Assembly: GCF_016702655.1 (NCBI RefSeq)
Contig: NZ_JADJDO010000004.1
Location: 186,001 to 250,000, forward strand
DNA: 64,000 nucleotides
Direction of reading: 5' to 3'
Source of the DNA: Ideonella sp.
GTDB taxonomy: Bacteria > Pseudomonadota > Gammaproteobacteria > Burkholderiales > Burkholderiaceae_C
In this document: positions 26,607 through 34,645 of the stretch, in pieces
Position numbering within the stretch: position 1 is the stretch's first letter
Layout: every line of letters starts with the position of its first letter
The notes under the pieces: generated by a model
The model's input: the letters and a program-made list of their open reading frames with translations, nothing else
Told to the model about the DNA's origin: nothing
Database searches by the model: none
Made by a program: the position numbers and the translations under genes

Positions 26607-27464
26607 ATGGCCTCCGCGTCAAGCCCCCCCGGATCGCCCGCGCTGCCCGACCTGCGCATCGTCGCGGTGGCCGACCTGCTGCTGCACGAGCGCCACGACA
26701 GCCAGCGCTGCGCGCCGCTCGCCGAGCGCCTCGCTGCCGAGCAAGTGCTGCGCAACCCGCCCATCGTGGCCGCGATCGGCGACGGCGATACGCGCTTCGT
26801 CGTGCTCGACGGCGCCAACCGCGTGACGGCTTTCGAGCACCTCGGGCTGCCGCACATCGTTGCGCAGGTGGTCGACTATGCGAGCGACGCCGTGACGCTC
26901 GACTGCTGGCACCACCTCGTGGCCGGCATTGCGCCGCGCGACTTCGCGGCGGCGCTGGCACGGCTGCCGGGGCTCGAGGTCGAGCCGGCCGACCTGGCGC
27001 ACGCGCGCGCGCAGCTCGCGCGGCGCGCGGTGCTCGCCTTCATCGCCTATCCGGGTGGCGGCCTGTGCACGGTGCGCAGCGTTGGCACGCTGCACGAGCG
27101 CGTGGCGCGACTGAACGACATGGTCGACCTGTACCGCGGCGCGGCGCAAGTGTTTCGCGTCAGCACCGACCGCCTCGATGCGCTGCTGCCGCAGCACGAA
27201 AGCGTCGGCGCGCTGGTCGTGTTCACGCGCCACGAGCCGGCCGAAGTGATCGAGCTCGCGCGCATCGGCGCGCCGCTGCCGGCCGGCATCACGCGCCACG
27301 TGATCGTGCGGCGCGCGCTGCGCATCGACATGCCGATCGAGGCACTGCGCGATCCAGCGCCGCTCGAAGACAAAAACCTCTGGCTCGCCGAATGGATCAG
27401 GCGCAAGCTCGCGCAGCGTCAGGTGCGCTTCTACCAGGAGTCGACAGTGGTGTTCGACGAGTAG
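26607..27464 (+). CDS. ParB/sulfiredoxin-fold protein (SbnI/SerK-like)
   Basis: This 285-residue protein has an N-terminal ParB-like fold at residues about 15-100: LRIVAVADLLLHERHD, then PPIVAAIGDGDTRFVVLDG and NRVTAFEHLGLPHIVAQVVDY. The LDGxNRVxAxxxLG pattern resembles the nucleotide/serine-binding motif of SbnI and archaeal SerK, free-serine kinases that share this fold. The remaining about 180 residues are a conserved-looking alpha/beta domain ending RKLAQRQVRFYQESTVVF. There is no HTH as in chromosome-partition ParB, so a DNA segregation role is unlikely. Divergence from a serine-using TrpB2-like enzyme makes a link to serine or phosphoserine chemistry attractive but speculative. Confidence 0.75.
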   Translation: MASASSPPGSPALPDLRIVAVADLLLHERHDSQRCAPLAERLAAEQVLRNPPIVAAIGDGDTRFVVLDGANRVTAFEHLGLPHIVAQVVDYASDAVTLDCWHHLVAGIAPRDFAAALARLPGLEVEPADLAHARAQLARRAVLAFIAYPGGGLCTVRSVGTLHERVARLNDMVDLYRGAAQVFRVSTDRLDALLPQHESVGALVVFTRHEPAEVIELARIGAPLPAGITRHVIVRRALRIDMPIEALRDPAPLEDKNLWLAEWIRRKLAQRQVRFYQESTVVFDE

Positions 27465-27539
27465 CGGCGGCGATTGCGCGGGATCAGGCCGGCGGGACGC
27501 CCTGCCAATTGGACCGCCGCGTACGGAGGCCGTCACCAG

Positions 27540-27640
27540 CCAAGGACGGCGGGTGGCCGATGCAGCGAAGTAAAGGAGGAGGGCCGGGCGCCAGCCCGGC
27601 CCGGGGGACATGAGCAGCATCGGCCGCCCGCCGGCCTTGG
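27540..27640. repeat. Nested inverted repeat in a convergent intergenic region
   Basis: Outer arms at 27540-27563 and 27617-27640 are complementary at 22 of 24 positions (left begins CCAAGGACGGCGGG, right ends CCGCCGGCCTTGG). Inside them is a perfect 9-bp stem hairpin at 27581-27602 (GGGCCGGGC, loop GCCA, GCCCGGCCC). An AAAGGAGGAGG run lies between the outer left arm and the inner hairpin. The two flanking genes converge on it, so a bidirectional transcript end is plausible. The rest of 27465-27724 shows nothing else I can name. Confidence 0.65.
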
Positions 27641-27724
27641 CCCGCTCGACCTCGGCAAGTCGCCTAACGGCCTGCCTGTCCGTGTGCCAACCGTGCACCG
27701 CCCTCGGGCGGCGCGTATGCGAGC

Positions 27725-27967
27725 TCAGTGCAGCGACTCGTACTTCGCCATCAACTCTTCGGGCGTCTCGCGATGCTCAGGGTCCGGGTCGATGCAGTCG
27801 GCCGGGCAGACGAGCTTGCATTGCGGTTCGTCCTCGGCACCGACGCATTCGGTGCAGCGGGACGGGTCGATGATGTAGATCGGGTCGCCGACGGCGATGG
27901 CCTCGTTGGGGCAGACCGGCTTGCACGCGTCGCAGGCGGTGCAGTTGTCGTTGATGATCAATGCCAT
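27725..27967 (-). CDS. fdx: 2[4Fe-4S] ferredoxin of the benzoyl-CoA reductase system
   Basis: This 80-residue soluble ferredoxin has two Cys motifs: CTACDACKPVCP near the N-terminus and CTECVGAEDEPQCKLVCPAD, whose six extra residues between Cys two and three, together with the C-terminal helix ETPEELMAKYESLH, mark the Alvin-type low-potential 2[4Fe-4S] class. In Thauera-type anaerobic benzoate degradation this ferredoxin takes electrons from 2-oxoglutarate:ferredoxin oxidoreductase and gives them to benzoyl-CoA reductase. It is the last gene of the leftward operon, 39 nt after bcrD, and korAB lies divergently upstream of that operon, matching this role. Confidence 0.93.
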   Translation of the reverse strand: MALIINDNCTACDACKPVCPNEAIAVGDPIYIIDPSRCTECVGAEDEPQCKLVCPADCIDPDPEHRETPEELMAKYESLH

Positions 27968-28006
27968 ATCTGATTGCTCCTGGGATGTCGGGTTCGCGCC
28001 GTCAGT

Positions 28007-28852
28007 CTAAGCGGCAGCCAGTTCCTGCAGTTCGTTCAGCTTGGCGTGCCGGTACGCACCCCAGAGCGCCGCGCCGATCGCGCCGGCGTAGATCGAGTCC
28101 GGGTGCGAGCGCGCGGTCACGGCAACCTTCTCGGCAACCATCTCTTCCTGGATCGCCGCGAGCAGGCCCGAGTCGAGCGCCAGGCCGCCGGTCAGCAGCG
28201 CGGTGCCGGTCTTGATGCCGGTGACCTTGAGCAGCTTGACGATGCGCGAGGCCATCGACAGGTGGATGCCCTTCAGGATATCGGGTGTCGCGATGCCGCG
28301 GCTGACCATGTTGATGACGTCGGTCTCGGCGAGCACGGCACAGATCGAGCTGACCTTCTCCGGGTCCTTGGAGCTCTGCGACAGCGGGCCGATCTCCTCC
28401 ACCGCGACGCCGAGGTAGCGCGCGATGTTCTCGAGGAACTGCCCCGAGCCCGACGCGCACTGGCTCGTCATCTTGTACGACAGCACCTTGCCGCGCTCGT
28501 CGACGTAGATCGCGCGGCCGTTGAGCGCGCCGATGTCGACCACCGCGCGCGCAGTCGGGTCGAGGAAGACGCCGCCGCGCGCATGGGTCGTCATCGAGTA
28601 GAAGTGGCCGGTCGCGAACTTGACGTTCTCGCCCTCGCCGGTGGTCGCGGTGTAGGCGATGTCGCCCTCGGCGAGGCCCGCGTCGGCGAGCACGGCCTCG
28701 TAACCCTGGCGCGCGAGCGTCATCGGGTCGCGGCTGCGGATGCGTTCGCAGCGCTTGGCGAGCCAGACCGGCTTGTCCTCGCCGTCGTGGCGGAAGAGGA
28801 CGGACTTGACGGCGCCGGAGCCGATGTCGATACCGATGGTGTGGATAGTCAT
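28007..28852 (-). CDS. bcrD: Benzoyl-CoA reductase subunit D (ATPase)
   Basis: This 281-residue protein of the BadF/BadG/BcrA/BcrD ATPase family (acetate/sugar kinase-hsp70 fold) has the phosphate-1 loop GIDIGSGAVKSVLF at the N-terminus, VVDIGALNGRAI (phosphate-2 region), and SQCASGSGQFLENI, whose Cys is a ligand of the [4Fe-4S] cluster shared with BcrA. The adenosine motif LLTGGLALDSGLL follows. With BcrA it couples ATP hydrolysis to two-electron reduction of the aromatic ring of benzoyl-CoA to cyclohexa-1,5-diene-1-carbonyl-CoA. Length agrees with Thauera BcrD and Rhodopseudomonas BadG (about 280). It lies 4 nt after bcrA. Confidence 0.95.
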   Translation of the reverse strand: MTIHTIGIDIGSGAVKSVLFRHDGEDKPVWLAKRCERIRSRDPMTLARQGYEAVLADAGLAEGDIAYTATTGEGENVKFATGHFYSMTTHARGGVFLDPTARAVVDIGALNGRAIYVDERGKVLSYKMTSQCASGSGQFLENIARYLGVAVEEIGPLSQSSKDPEKVSSICAVLAETDVINMVSRGIATPDILKGIHLSMASRIVKLLKVTGIKTGTALLTGGLALDSGLLAAIQEEMVAEKVAVTARSHPDSIYAGAIGAALWGAYRHAKLNELQELAAA

Positions 28853-28856
28853 GATT

Positions 28857-30197
28857 TCAGCTCCTGGCTTCTGCCGTCTTGCCTTCTTCCGTCACTGCGC
28901 GCCAGGCGAATGTCGCGCCGCCGAGCGCCCCGGTGTAGATCGAGTCGGGGTCGATGTTGAGCGTGACGTCGCCGTAGTTCTCCTTCACGAGTTCCTTCAG
29001 CGACTTGACCGCGGCCTCGTTCTTGGCCACGCCGCCGGTGAACGTGAACTGGTCGCGCACGCCGCCCGAGCGCGCGAGGATCGACATCGCGCGCAGGATG
29101 ATCGCGCGGTGCAGCCCGGCCATGATGTCCTCGCGCTTGTCGCCGAGCGAGAGCCGGTCGCGCAGCTCGGCGCCGGCGAACACGGTGCAGGTCGAGTTGA
29201 TGCGGATCGCCTTGGTGGACTTCATCGCCATCGGCCCGAGCTCGTGCAGGCCCATGTTCATCTCGTCGGCGATGTAGCCGAGGTAGCGCCCGCAGCCGGC
29301 CGCGCAGCGGTCGTTCATCTGGAAGCTCTCGACGATGCCGGCCGGGTCGACCTGGATCGCCTTCGTGTCCTGGCCGCCGATGTCGAGCACGGTCGCCGTG
29401 CCCGGATACATCACGTGCGCGCCGAGGCCGTGGCACAGGATCTCGGAGCGGATATGCTCCTTGGAGAACGGCAGCCGCGCGCGGCCGTAGCCGGTGCCGA
29501 CGACGTAGGTCTCCTCCATCTCGGTGTCGAGGATGCCCTTGATCGGCGCCTCGACCTGCGCCCGCCGCGCCGTGGTCTCGGGCAGCGCGATGAAGGTGCG
29601 CTCGAGCGCGGCCAGCAGGTGGCGCCGGATCGAGTCGGCATAGACGCGGTTCTCGACCTCGATGATCGAGCGATCGAAGACGTTGAGCAGGTAGTCGTAG
29701 CGCGTTCCCGCCTCCTTGGCCACGGCCTCGCCGATGGCCAGGTACTGGCTGCCGGCGATGTCGCGGAAGAAGTCGCTCTTGCGCTTGGCGCCGGGAGCGA
29801 AGAGCGCCGGCGCCTCGACCGTCAGGCGCCGGAAGACCTCGGTCAGCGCCTCGCCGACCGCGCCCGAGGCATCGCCGAAGCGCGCCGTCGCGAGGCTGCG
29901 CTGGCAGGTCTGCTCGAGGTCGGCGAGCTGCTCGAGGTACTGCTCGGCGCGAAAGTCGCGTTCGAGCTGACCGAGGAAGCCGTCGAGCGCGCCGTTGAGA
30001 GCCTTGGTGCTCGCGAGCGCCTGGCGGAACAGGTGGAAGCGTCCGTTGACCAGCGCCTCCTGCTTGGCGATCGCGGCCGCGGTGTCGTAGTTGGAGCGCG
30101 AGTTGGTGATACCGCGCCCGAGGATGTTCTGGTTCTCGTCGACGACGACGGCCTTGGTCGTCGTCGAGCCGAGATCGATGCCGATGAAGCAGCGCAT
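28857..30197 (-). CDS. bcrA: Benzoyl-CoA reductase subunit A (ATPase)
   Basis: This 446-residue larger ATPase/activator subunit of ATP-dependent class I benzoyl-CoA reductase has P-loop GIDLGSTTTKAVVVDE, phosphate-2 region TVLDIGGQDTKAIQ and the iron-sulfur Cys motif NDRCAAGCGRYLGYIAD, followed by FTFTGGVAKNEAAVKSL. The length near 440 places it with the Bcr/Bad type (BcrA, BadF), not the shorter BzdQ of Azoarcus. The ATG at 30197 is 16 nt after bcrB with a GGGAGAG ribosome binding site. It forms the ATP-hydrolysing half of the complex with BcrD and feeds electrons to the BcrBC active-site subunits. Confidence 0.95.
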   Translation of the reverse strand: MRCFIGIDLGSTTTKAVVVDENQNILGRGITNSRSNYDTAAAIAKQEALVNGRFHLFRQALASTKALNGALDGFLGQLERDFRAEQYLEQLADLEQTCQRSLATARFGDASGAVGEALTEVFRRLTVEAPALFAPGAKRKSDFFRDIAGSQYLAIGEAVAKEAGTRYDYLLNVFDRSIIEVENRVYADSIRRHLLAALERTFIALPETTARRAQVEAPIKGILDTEMEETYVVGTGYGRARLPFSKEHIRSEILCHGLGAHVMYPGTATVLDIGGQDTKAIQVDPAGIVESFQMNDRCAAGCGRYLGYIADEMNMGLHELGPMAMKSTKAIRINSTCTVFAGAELRDRLSLGDKREDIMAGLHRAIILRAMSILARSGGVRDQFTFTGGVAKNEAAVKSLKELVKENYGDVTLNIDPDSIYTGALGGATFAWRAVTEEGKTAEARS

Positions 30198-30213
30198 TGC
30201 AGCTCTCCCTTGT

Positions 30214-31545
30214 TCAGTGGGTGCCGACCAGCGCGACGCGCTTGGCCTTGACCATCTGGAAATAGCTCTCCAGGCGGTTCTTCACGTTCGCCGCCGAGAA
30301 GTAGCGCGGATCGACGAGGTCGGTCTCGATGAAGGCGGCCGGCTTGCCGGTGCGCTTCTCGACCTCGCGCATCATCAGCAGCTGCCCGGCCGAGAAGCTG
30401 TTGCAGCTCTTGATCGAGTTGATCAAGAGGCCGTCGGCCTGGTACTCGTCGATGTACTTGCAGATCATGTCGACGCGCGACGGCAGGTTCAGGTTGGTGT
30501 AGCAGCCGAGGCAGTACTCGGCCAGCGACTCGAGCGGATGGTCCGGGTCGTGGCGGAAGCCGAAGTCGTACAGGCCGCCGACCTTGGAGTAGGTCGACGC
30601 GACGACGACCGCACCTTCGTCGTAGAACATCTTCCAGAACTCGCGGAAGTGCGTCCAGTTGGGCGGCCCTTCGACGACGAGGCGGTACTTCTCCTCGCCC
30701 ATCGGCCCGTCGGGCGTCACCGGGCCCAGCCCTAGGCGCACGCGCTCCTCGATCTCGGCGCGCAGCGTGCTGTAGTACTTGGTCGCCTCCGCGGTGCCGC
30801 GGAAGGCGGTGAAGATCGGGCCGATGTAGTAGACCGAGCCGAAGTAGCCGTCGATCGGGCTCGGCCGGTTCTTCGCCGACTGCAGCACCGCGACCAGATC
30901 CTCTTCGGCCTTGACCGACTCGCGCATGTACTGGCGCAGGCGGTCGATGTCGAACTTGACGCCCGAAATGCGCTCGAGCGTCGGGATCACGGTCTCCTTC
31001 AACTGCTTGACCACGTAGTCGCGCATGTTGGGCGCGATGTGGCCGTCGCCCTGGTAGGGCACGTGCAGCATCACCGTCTCGCAACCGTACTTGTGGCGGA
31101 TCAGCTCGAACCACTTCATGAACGTGAAGCAGCCGGTGTAGGACAACAGCAGCACGTCGGGGCGCGGCATCGGGTCGCCCGTGGGGCCGATCTCGCCGCC
31201 CATCATCATGCCGAGGTCGGCCTTGACGTAGGTGCAGACGTCCTCGCTCTGGCCGTCGCGTTCGGCGTCCATGATCATCTTGCCGCTCTTCTTGCGCATG
31301 CCGTTCTGCAGCGCATTGGTCTCGGGCAGGCTGCGCGCGAAGTCGAAGCACATCAGCAACTCGTTCAGGTTGCCCGGCACGAAGGTCGCCGAGACCTTGC
31401 GGTTGTTGGCGCGCGCGGTCGCGAGCTCCATGTAGTTCTGGTTGATCAGCTCCTTCTGCAGCCACATCGCGTCCTCTTTCTGGACGTTCTGCGGCTTCTT
31501 GCTCGGCTTGCCGATCGGGGTGGGCATCGCAACGGTCTGGTTCAT
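30214..31545 (-). CDS. bcrB: Benzoyl-CoA reductase subunit B
   Basis: This 443-residue active-site subunit belongs to the benzoyl-CoA reductase / 2-hydroxyacyl-CoA dehydratase beta family. Cys-bearing motifs for the active-site clusters include LLSYTGCFTFMKWFEL and LAEYCLGCYTNLNLPSR, with INSIKSCNSFSAGQLLMMRE toward the C-terminus. I start at the ATG at 31545 (MNQTVAMPTP), which has an AAGGAGAACC ribosome binding site; further upstream codons run into the bcrC coding end. Length fits BcrB (about 435-440). Together with BcrC it binds benzoyl-CoA and carries out the two one-electron reduction steps. Confidence 0.95.
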   Translation of the reverse strand: MNQTVAMPTPIGKPSKKPQNVQKEDAMWLQKELINQNYMELATARANNRKVSATFVPGNLNELLMCFDFARSLPETNALQNGMRKKSGKMIMDAERDGQSEDVCTYVKADLGMMMGGEIGPTGDPMPRPDVLLLSYTGCFTFMKWFELIRHKYGCETVMLHVPYQGDGHIAPNMRDYVVKQLKETVIPTLERISGVKFDIDRLRQYMRESVKAEEDLVAVLQSAKNRPSPIDGYFGSVYYIGPIFTAFRGTAEATKYYSTLRAEIEERVRLGLGPVTPDGPMGEEKYRLVVEGPPNWTHFREFWKMFYDEGAVVVASTYSKVGGLYDFGFRHDPDHPLESLAEYCLGCYTNLNLPSRVDMICKYIDEYQADGLLINSIKSCNSFSAGQLLMMREVEKRTGKPAAFIETDLVDPRYFSAANVKNRLESYFQMVKAKRVALVGTH

Positions 31546-31570
31546 GAGAGGTTCTCCTTGTGTCCGCGGC

Positions 31571-32761
31571 TCACGCGGCGCTCCACAGCTTGATCGAATC
31601 GGCGAAGGTGCCGGACTGTTCACGGATCGGCGCCATCTGGCCGGTATTCTCGGCGTACTTGAACGCCGTGTGCGGGATGCCATTCTTGGTCATCACGTCC
31701 TGCAGCATCGGCCGCTCGAGCAGCGCCGGATCGCAGAACGACGGCGCGGCGAAGATCACGCCCTCGGCAGCGCGCGTCTTGACCTGCTTCATCAGGTAGA
31801 CGCCCTTTTCCTCGCGCGTCGCATCGTACTTGGCCGCCGTCGATGCCGAGCGGTGCAGGAAGGCCTTGGACAGCTCCTGCAGCGGGTTCGCGTTGGCAGG
31901 CACTTCGTCGAGCAGCCAGCGCGTGACGAGGCAGAAGTCGTCGTCGACGATGTAGCAACCCGACATCTCGATCGACTTGATGAGCGCCAGCGGCGGCTGT
32001 TCGCAGAAGCTCCCGTTGATCACGACGCGCGCGTTGTCGCGCTTGGTGCGCGGCTGCAGCTCGGTCGCGGCGAGGTAATCGCGCACCAGCACCGTGTGCT
32101 CCTCGACCGGCAGCACCATGCCCGCACGCAGCAGCAGGTAGACCTCGGAAGTCGGCGCCTGCCAGGGCTTGGCGGCGCGGTACTTGTAGAGCTCGGCGAT
32201 CGCGGCGCGATTGTCGTTGTAGACCGCGATCGACGCGTTCAGGTCGGCGTCGGTGATCTCGCGCCCGGCGAGCTTGGCCAGGTCCTCGCGCAGGATCTGC
32301 ATCTCTTCGGTGTAGAACTGGCCGCCGACCTCGTCCTGGTAGTTCTGCGGCACGTCGATGTAGCGCACGTACTTGTCCTTGAACAGCATCTTCCACATGC
32401 CCGACAGGTTGCGGATCACGTCGCAGATCGACGGGAACAGCATGCCGTCCAGGCAGTCGAGGCGCCCGGTCAGGCCGAGCTCGATGGTCGAGCGCGGGAT
32501 GCGGCAGATGTAGCTCTGGTAGTAGGCGTCGCCCTGGATCACCTCGAGCGAATCGCCGCCGCCCATGATGCCCACCGGCAGCATGCCGGCGGCATGGATC
32601 AGCTCGCGCGGCACGTAGACCGGCATGTAGCCGATCGCCTTGCGGCCCGGCACTGCCGCCTTCCATTGCTTGACGGCGTTGAAGTCGAGGTCGTCGAAGA
32701 GCTGCTGGCAGCGATCGACGATGGCAGCGACCGGCGAGGTCGCGAGGGGGGTGGCGTTCAT
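31571..32761 (-). CDS. bcrC: Benzoyl-CoA reductase subunit C
   Basis: This 396-residue second active-site subunit is of the same superfamily as BcrB, with MPVYVPRELIHAAGMLPVGI near residue 50 (the N-terminal fold), CRIPRSTIELGLTG and LDGMLFPSICDVIRNLS with family Cys residues, and NGSFCEQPPLALIKSIE in the middle. Length matches BcrC/BadD (about 385-390). Its ATG overlaps the stop of dch by one base on the shared strand (TGATG), so translation is coupled. The gene order dch-bcrC-bcrB-bcrA-bcrD-fdx is the Thauera-like arrangement. Confidence 0.95.
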   Translation of the reverse strand: MNATPLATSPVAAIVDRCQQLFDDLDFNAVKQWKAAVPGRKAIGYMPVYVPRELIHAAGMLPVGIMGGGDSLEVIQGDAYYQSYICRIPRSTIELGLTGRLDCLDGMLFPSICDVIRNLSGMWKMLFKDKYVRYIDVPQNYQDEVGGQFYTEEMQILREDLAKLAGREITDADLNASIAVYNDNRAAIAELYKYRAAKPWQAPTSEVYLLLRAGMVLPVEEHTVLVRDYLAATELQPRTKRDNARVVINGSFCEQPPLALIKSIEMSGCYIVDDDFCLVTRWLLDEVPANANPLQELSKAFLHRSASTAAKYDATREEKGVYLMKQVKTRAAEGVIFAAPSFCDPALLERPMLQDVMTKNGIPHTAFKYAENTGQMAPIREQSGTFADSIKLWSAA

Positions 32762-33522
32762 CAGCAGTGCTCCCAGTGCGGGTGGCGCTTGGCCAGGAAG
32801 GCCGCGAGGCCCTCGTTGGCGTCGCGGGTCTTCATCAGGCGGTCCAGATAAAGGGCTTCGACTTCGTTGAGGCGCCGACGCACGTCGGCGCGCATCGCGC
32901 CGCGCGCCGCCTGCAGCGCACAGGCGAGCGCGGCGGCGCTTTTGGCGGCCAGGTGTTGCTCGAACCAGGCGAGCGCGGTGGCCACCGGATCGGCGCTGAC
33001 GCTGGCAACCAGGCCCACGTCACGCGCCTCTGCGGCGTCTATCGAGCGCCCCGAGAACAGCAGATCCTCGGCCACGCCCTGGTTCATCCGATACGGCAGC
33101 AGCACCGACGCCGCCGGCGCGAACACGCCGAGCTTCATTTCGGGCTGGCCGAACTGCGCGTCGGGTGCGGCAAAGATCTGACTCCCCGCGAGCGCGACCT
33201 CGAGCCCGCCGCCCAGGCATTGCCCGCGCACCGCGACCAGGATCGGCGCCGGAAAATCGATCATCGCCAGGATCAGCGCGTGCAGGCTGGCGAGCATCGC
33301 CGCGCAGCGGTCCGCCAGGTGCTCCTCGACGCTGGCGCCGAAGCTGAAGTGCGGGCCCTCGGCGTCGAGCAGCACGCCGCGCAGCGCGGGCCGCGGCTCG
33401 GCGAGCGCGGCGTGCAGCGCGCCGATCATCTCGGCATCGACGATGTTGGCCTTGGGCCGCGCCAGCCGCAGGCGCAGCAGCGCGCCGTCGTGCTCGACCC
33501 AGGATTGAAGCGGCGAGGTCAT
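32761..33522 (-). CDS. dch: Cyclohexa-1,5-diene-1-carbonyl-CoA hydratase
   Basis: This crotonase of about 253 residues adds water to the diene product of benzoyl-CoA reductase, giving 6-hydroxycyclohex-1-ene-1-carbonyl-CoA. Oxyanion-hole segments are HFSFGASVEEHLAD and RGQCLGGGLEVALAGS; FGQPEMKLGVFAPAAS follows. The segment SFGASVEEH is characteristic of dienoyl-CoA hydratases of this pathway. I start at 33522, 13 nt after the oah stop; an ATG at 33546 that overlaps oah would add 8 residues and cannot be excluded. Its stop is coupled to bcrC. Identity is supported mainly by the position between oah and bcrC. Confidence 0.93.
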   Translation of the reverse strand: MTSPLQSWVEHDGALLRLRLARPKANIVDAEMIGALHAALAEPRPALRGVLLDAEGPHFSFGASVEEHLADRCAAMLASLHALILAMIDFPAPILVAVRGQCLGGGLEVALAGSQIFAAPDAQFGQPEMKLGVFAPAASVLLPYRMNQGVAEDLLFSGRSIDAAEARDVGLVASVSADPVATALAWFEQHLAAKSAAALACALQAARGAMRADVRRRLNEVEALYLDRLMKTRDANEGLAAFLAKRHPHWEHC

Positions 33523-33535
33523 GACGACGTCCGCT

Positions 33536-34630
33536 TCAGCGCCCATGCTTGGGCTGGATAGCGTCGTGCAACGGCCCGACCCAGCTCTCGCCGGCGGCGA
33601 GCTTCTGGCGCAGCAGCACGAAGTCGACCTCGCGGTCTTCCTTGGTGCCCTCGTTGAAGGCGGTGAAGCCCGAGCGCGCCTCGGTGACCATGTTCAGCGC
33701 GAGCCAGGCGCGCGCGTCTTCCTTGTTGCGGTTCCAGGCCTCGAGCTTGGGCTTGCGCAGTTCCTCGAGCGTCTTCGTCGTGCAGTCGGGGAAGGTCAGC
33801 AGGATCTTGGCGCACAGTTCCTCGACCTTGGCGTCGAGCATGGCCAGGTCGACCGTCCCGCGCTTCATCAGCGCCTTGCCCTCCTCGAGCGCGGCCCCGG
33901 TCTTCGGTTCGCCGTAGGCGTTGCGGCCGAACTCGTCGAACTGGCGTTGCGTCTCGACCAGCGGATTGGCGACGAACTTGCCGTCGACCTTGAGCGCCGG
34001 CACGACGTCGGTCAGGATGCCCATCTGGTAGGCCTTGTGCGCCGAGAACGGCTCGCACAGCACGCAGGCCGCCATCGCGCGCTCGGCGCCGACCACCACC
34101 GGCAGGAAGTCGGTCGCGCCGCCGATCGGCGCCGAACCGTGCTTCGGGCCGGCCTGGCCGTAGCGCGCGAGGTCGGACGAGACGGAGAAGTCGCACGCCA
34201 TGCCGATCTCCTGCCCGCCGCCGATGCGCATGCCGTTGACGCGGCAGATCACCGGCTTGTCGCAGGCCAGGATGGCCGAGACCATGTCGTTGAACAGCCG
34301 CATGTACTGGCGGTACTCCTGCGGGTGGCCGGCGTAGTACTCGGCGTACTCCTTGGTGTTGCCGCCGGTGCAGAAGGCCTTGTCGCCCGCGCCGGTGAAG
34401 ACGACGCAGTTGACGGCGCGGTCGTTGCTCGCGGCGCGCATCGCGAGGATCACGCCCTTGACCATGTCGGTCGTGTAGGAGTTGTACTGGCTCGGGTTGT
34501 CGAGCGTGATCCAGGCGTTGTAAAGGCCCTCGGCCACCGTGCCGTCGGGCCGTTTGGCCGGACGCTTCTCGTAGCGCACGCCGGGCTTGGCGATGTCGTC
34601 GACGATGTCGTGGTTCTTGAAGTCGCGCAT
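33536..34630 (-). CDS. oah: 6-Oxocyclohex-1-ene-1-carbonyl-CoA hydrolase
   Basis: This 364-residue enlarged crotonase hydrates and hydrolytically opens the ring of 6-oxocyclohex-1-ene-1-carbonyl-CoA to 3-hydroxypimelyl-CoA, the last step of the core benzoyl-CoA pathway. Motifs: NAWITLDNPSQYNSYTT, AFCTGGNTKEYAEYYAGH (oxyanion hole), NGMRIGGGQEIGMACDFS and GPKHGSAPIGGATDFLPV. The long extra C-terminal region (residues 230-364) is typical of Oah. The ATG at 34630 has an AGGAGAAAAAC ribosome binding site, 15 nt after the had stop. It is a useful marker gene for anaerobic aromatic degradation. Confidence 0.95.
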   Translation of the reverse strand: MRDFKNHDIVDDIAKPGVRYEKRPAKRPDGTVAEGLYNAWITLDNPSQYNSYTTDMVKGVILAMRAASNDRAVNCVVFTGAGDKAFCTGGNTKEYAEYYAGHPQEYRQYMRLFNDMVSAILACDKPVICRVNGMRIGGGQEIGMACDFSVSSDLARYGQAGPKHGSAPIGGATDFLPVVVGAERAMAACVLCEPFSAHKAYQMGILTDVVPALKVDGKFVANPLVETQRQFDEFGRNAYGEPKTGAALEEGKALMKRGTVDLAMLDAKVEELCAKILLTFPDCTTKTLEELRKPKLEAWNRNKEDARAWLALNMVTEARSGFTAFNEGTKEDREVDFVLLRQKLAAGESWVGPLHDAIQPKHGR

Positions 34631-34645
34631 GTTTTTCTCCTGGGT

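Noticed and set aside
26607..27464. Chromosome-partition ParB
   Set aside because: Only the N-terminal fold matches; there is no helix-turn-helix, no ParA neighbour and no parS-like sites.
27662..27668. GCCTAAC resembling an integron attC R'' core
   Set aside because: No matching GTTRRRY partner at a suitable distance, no integrase, and the surroundings do not fold as attC.
27465..27724. Possible group II intron or transposon fragment
   Set aside because: GC-rich inverted repeats and a GTACGGAGG string looked suggestive, but no reverse-transcriptase, domain V or transposase sequence is present.
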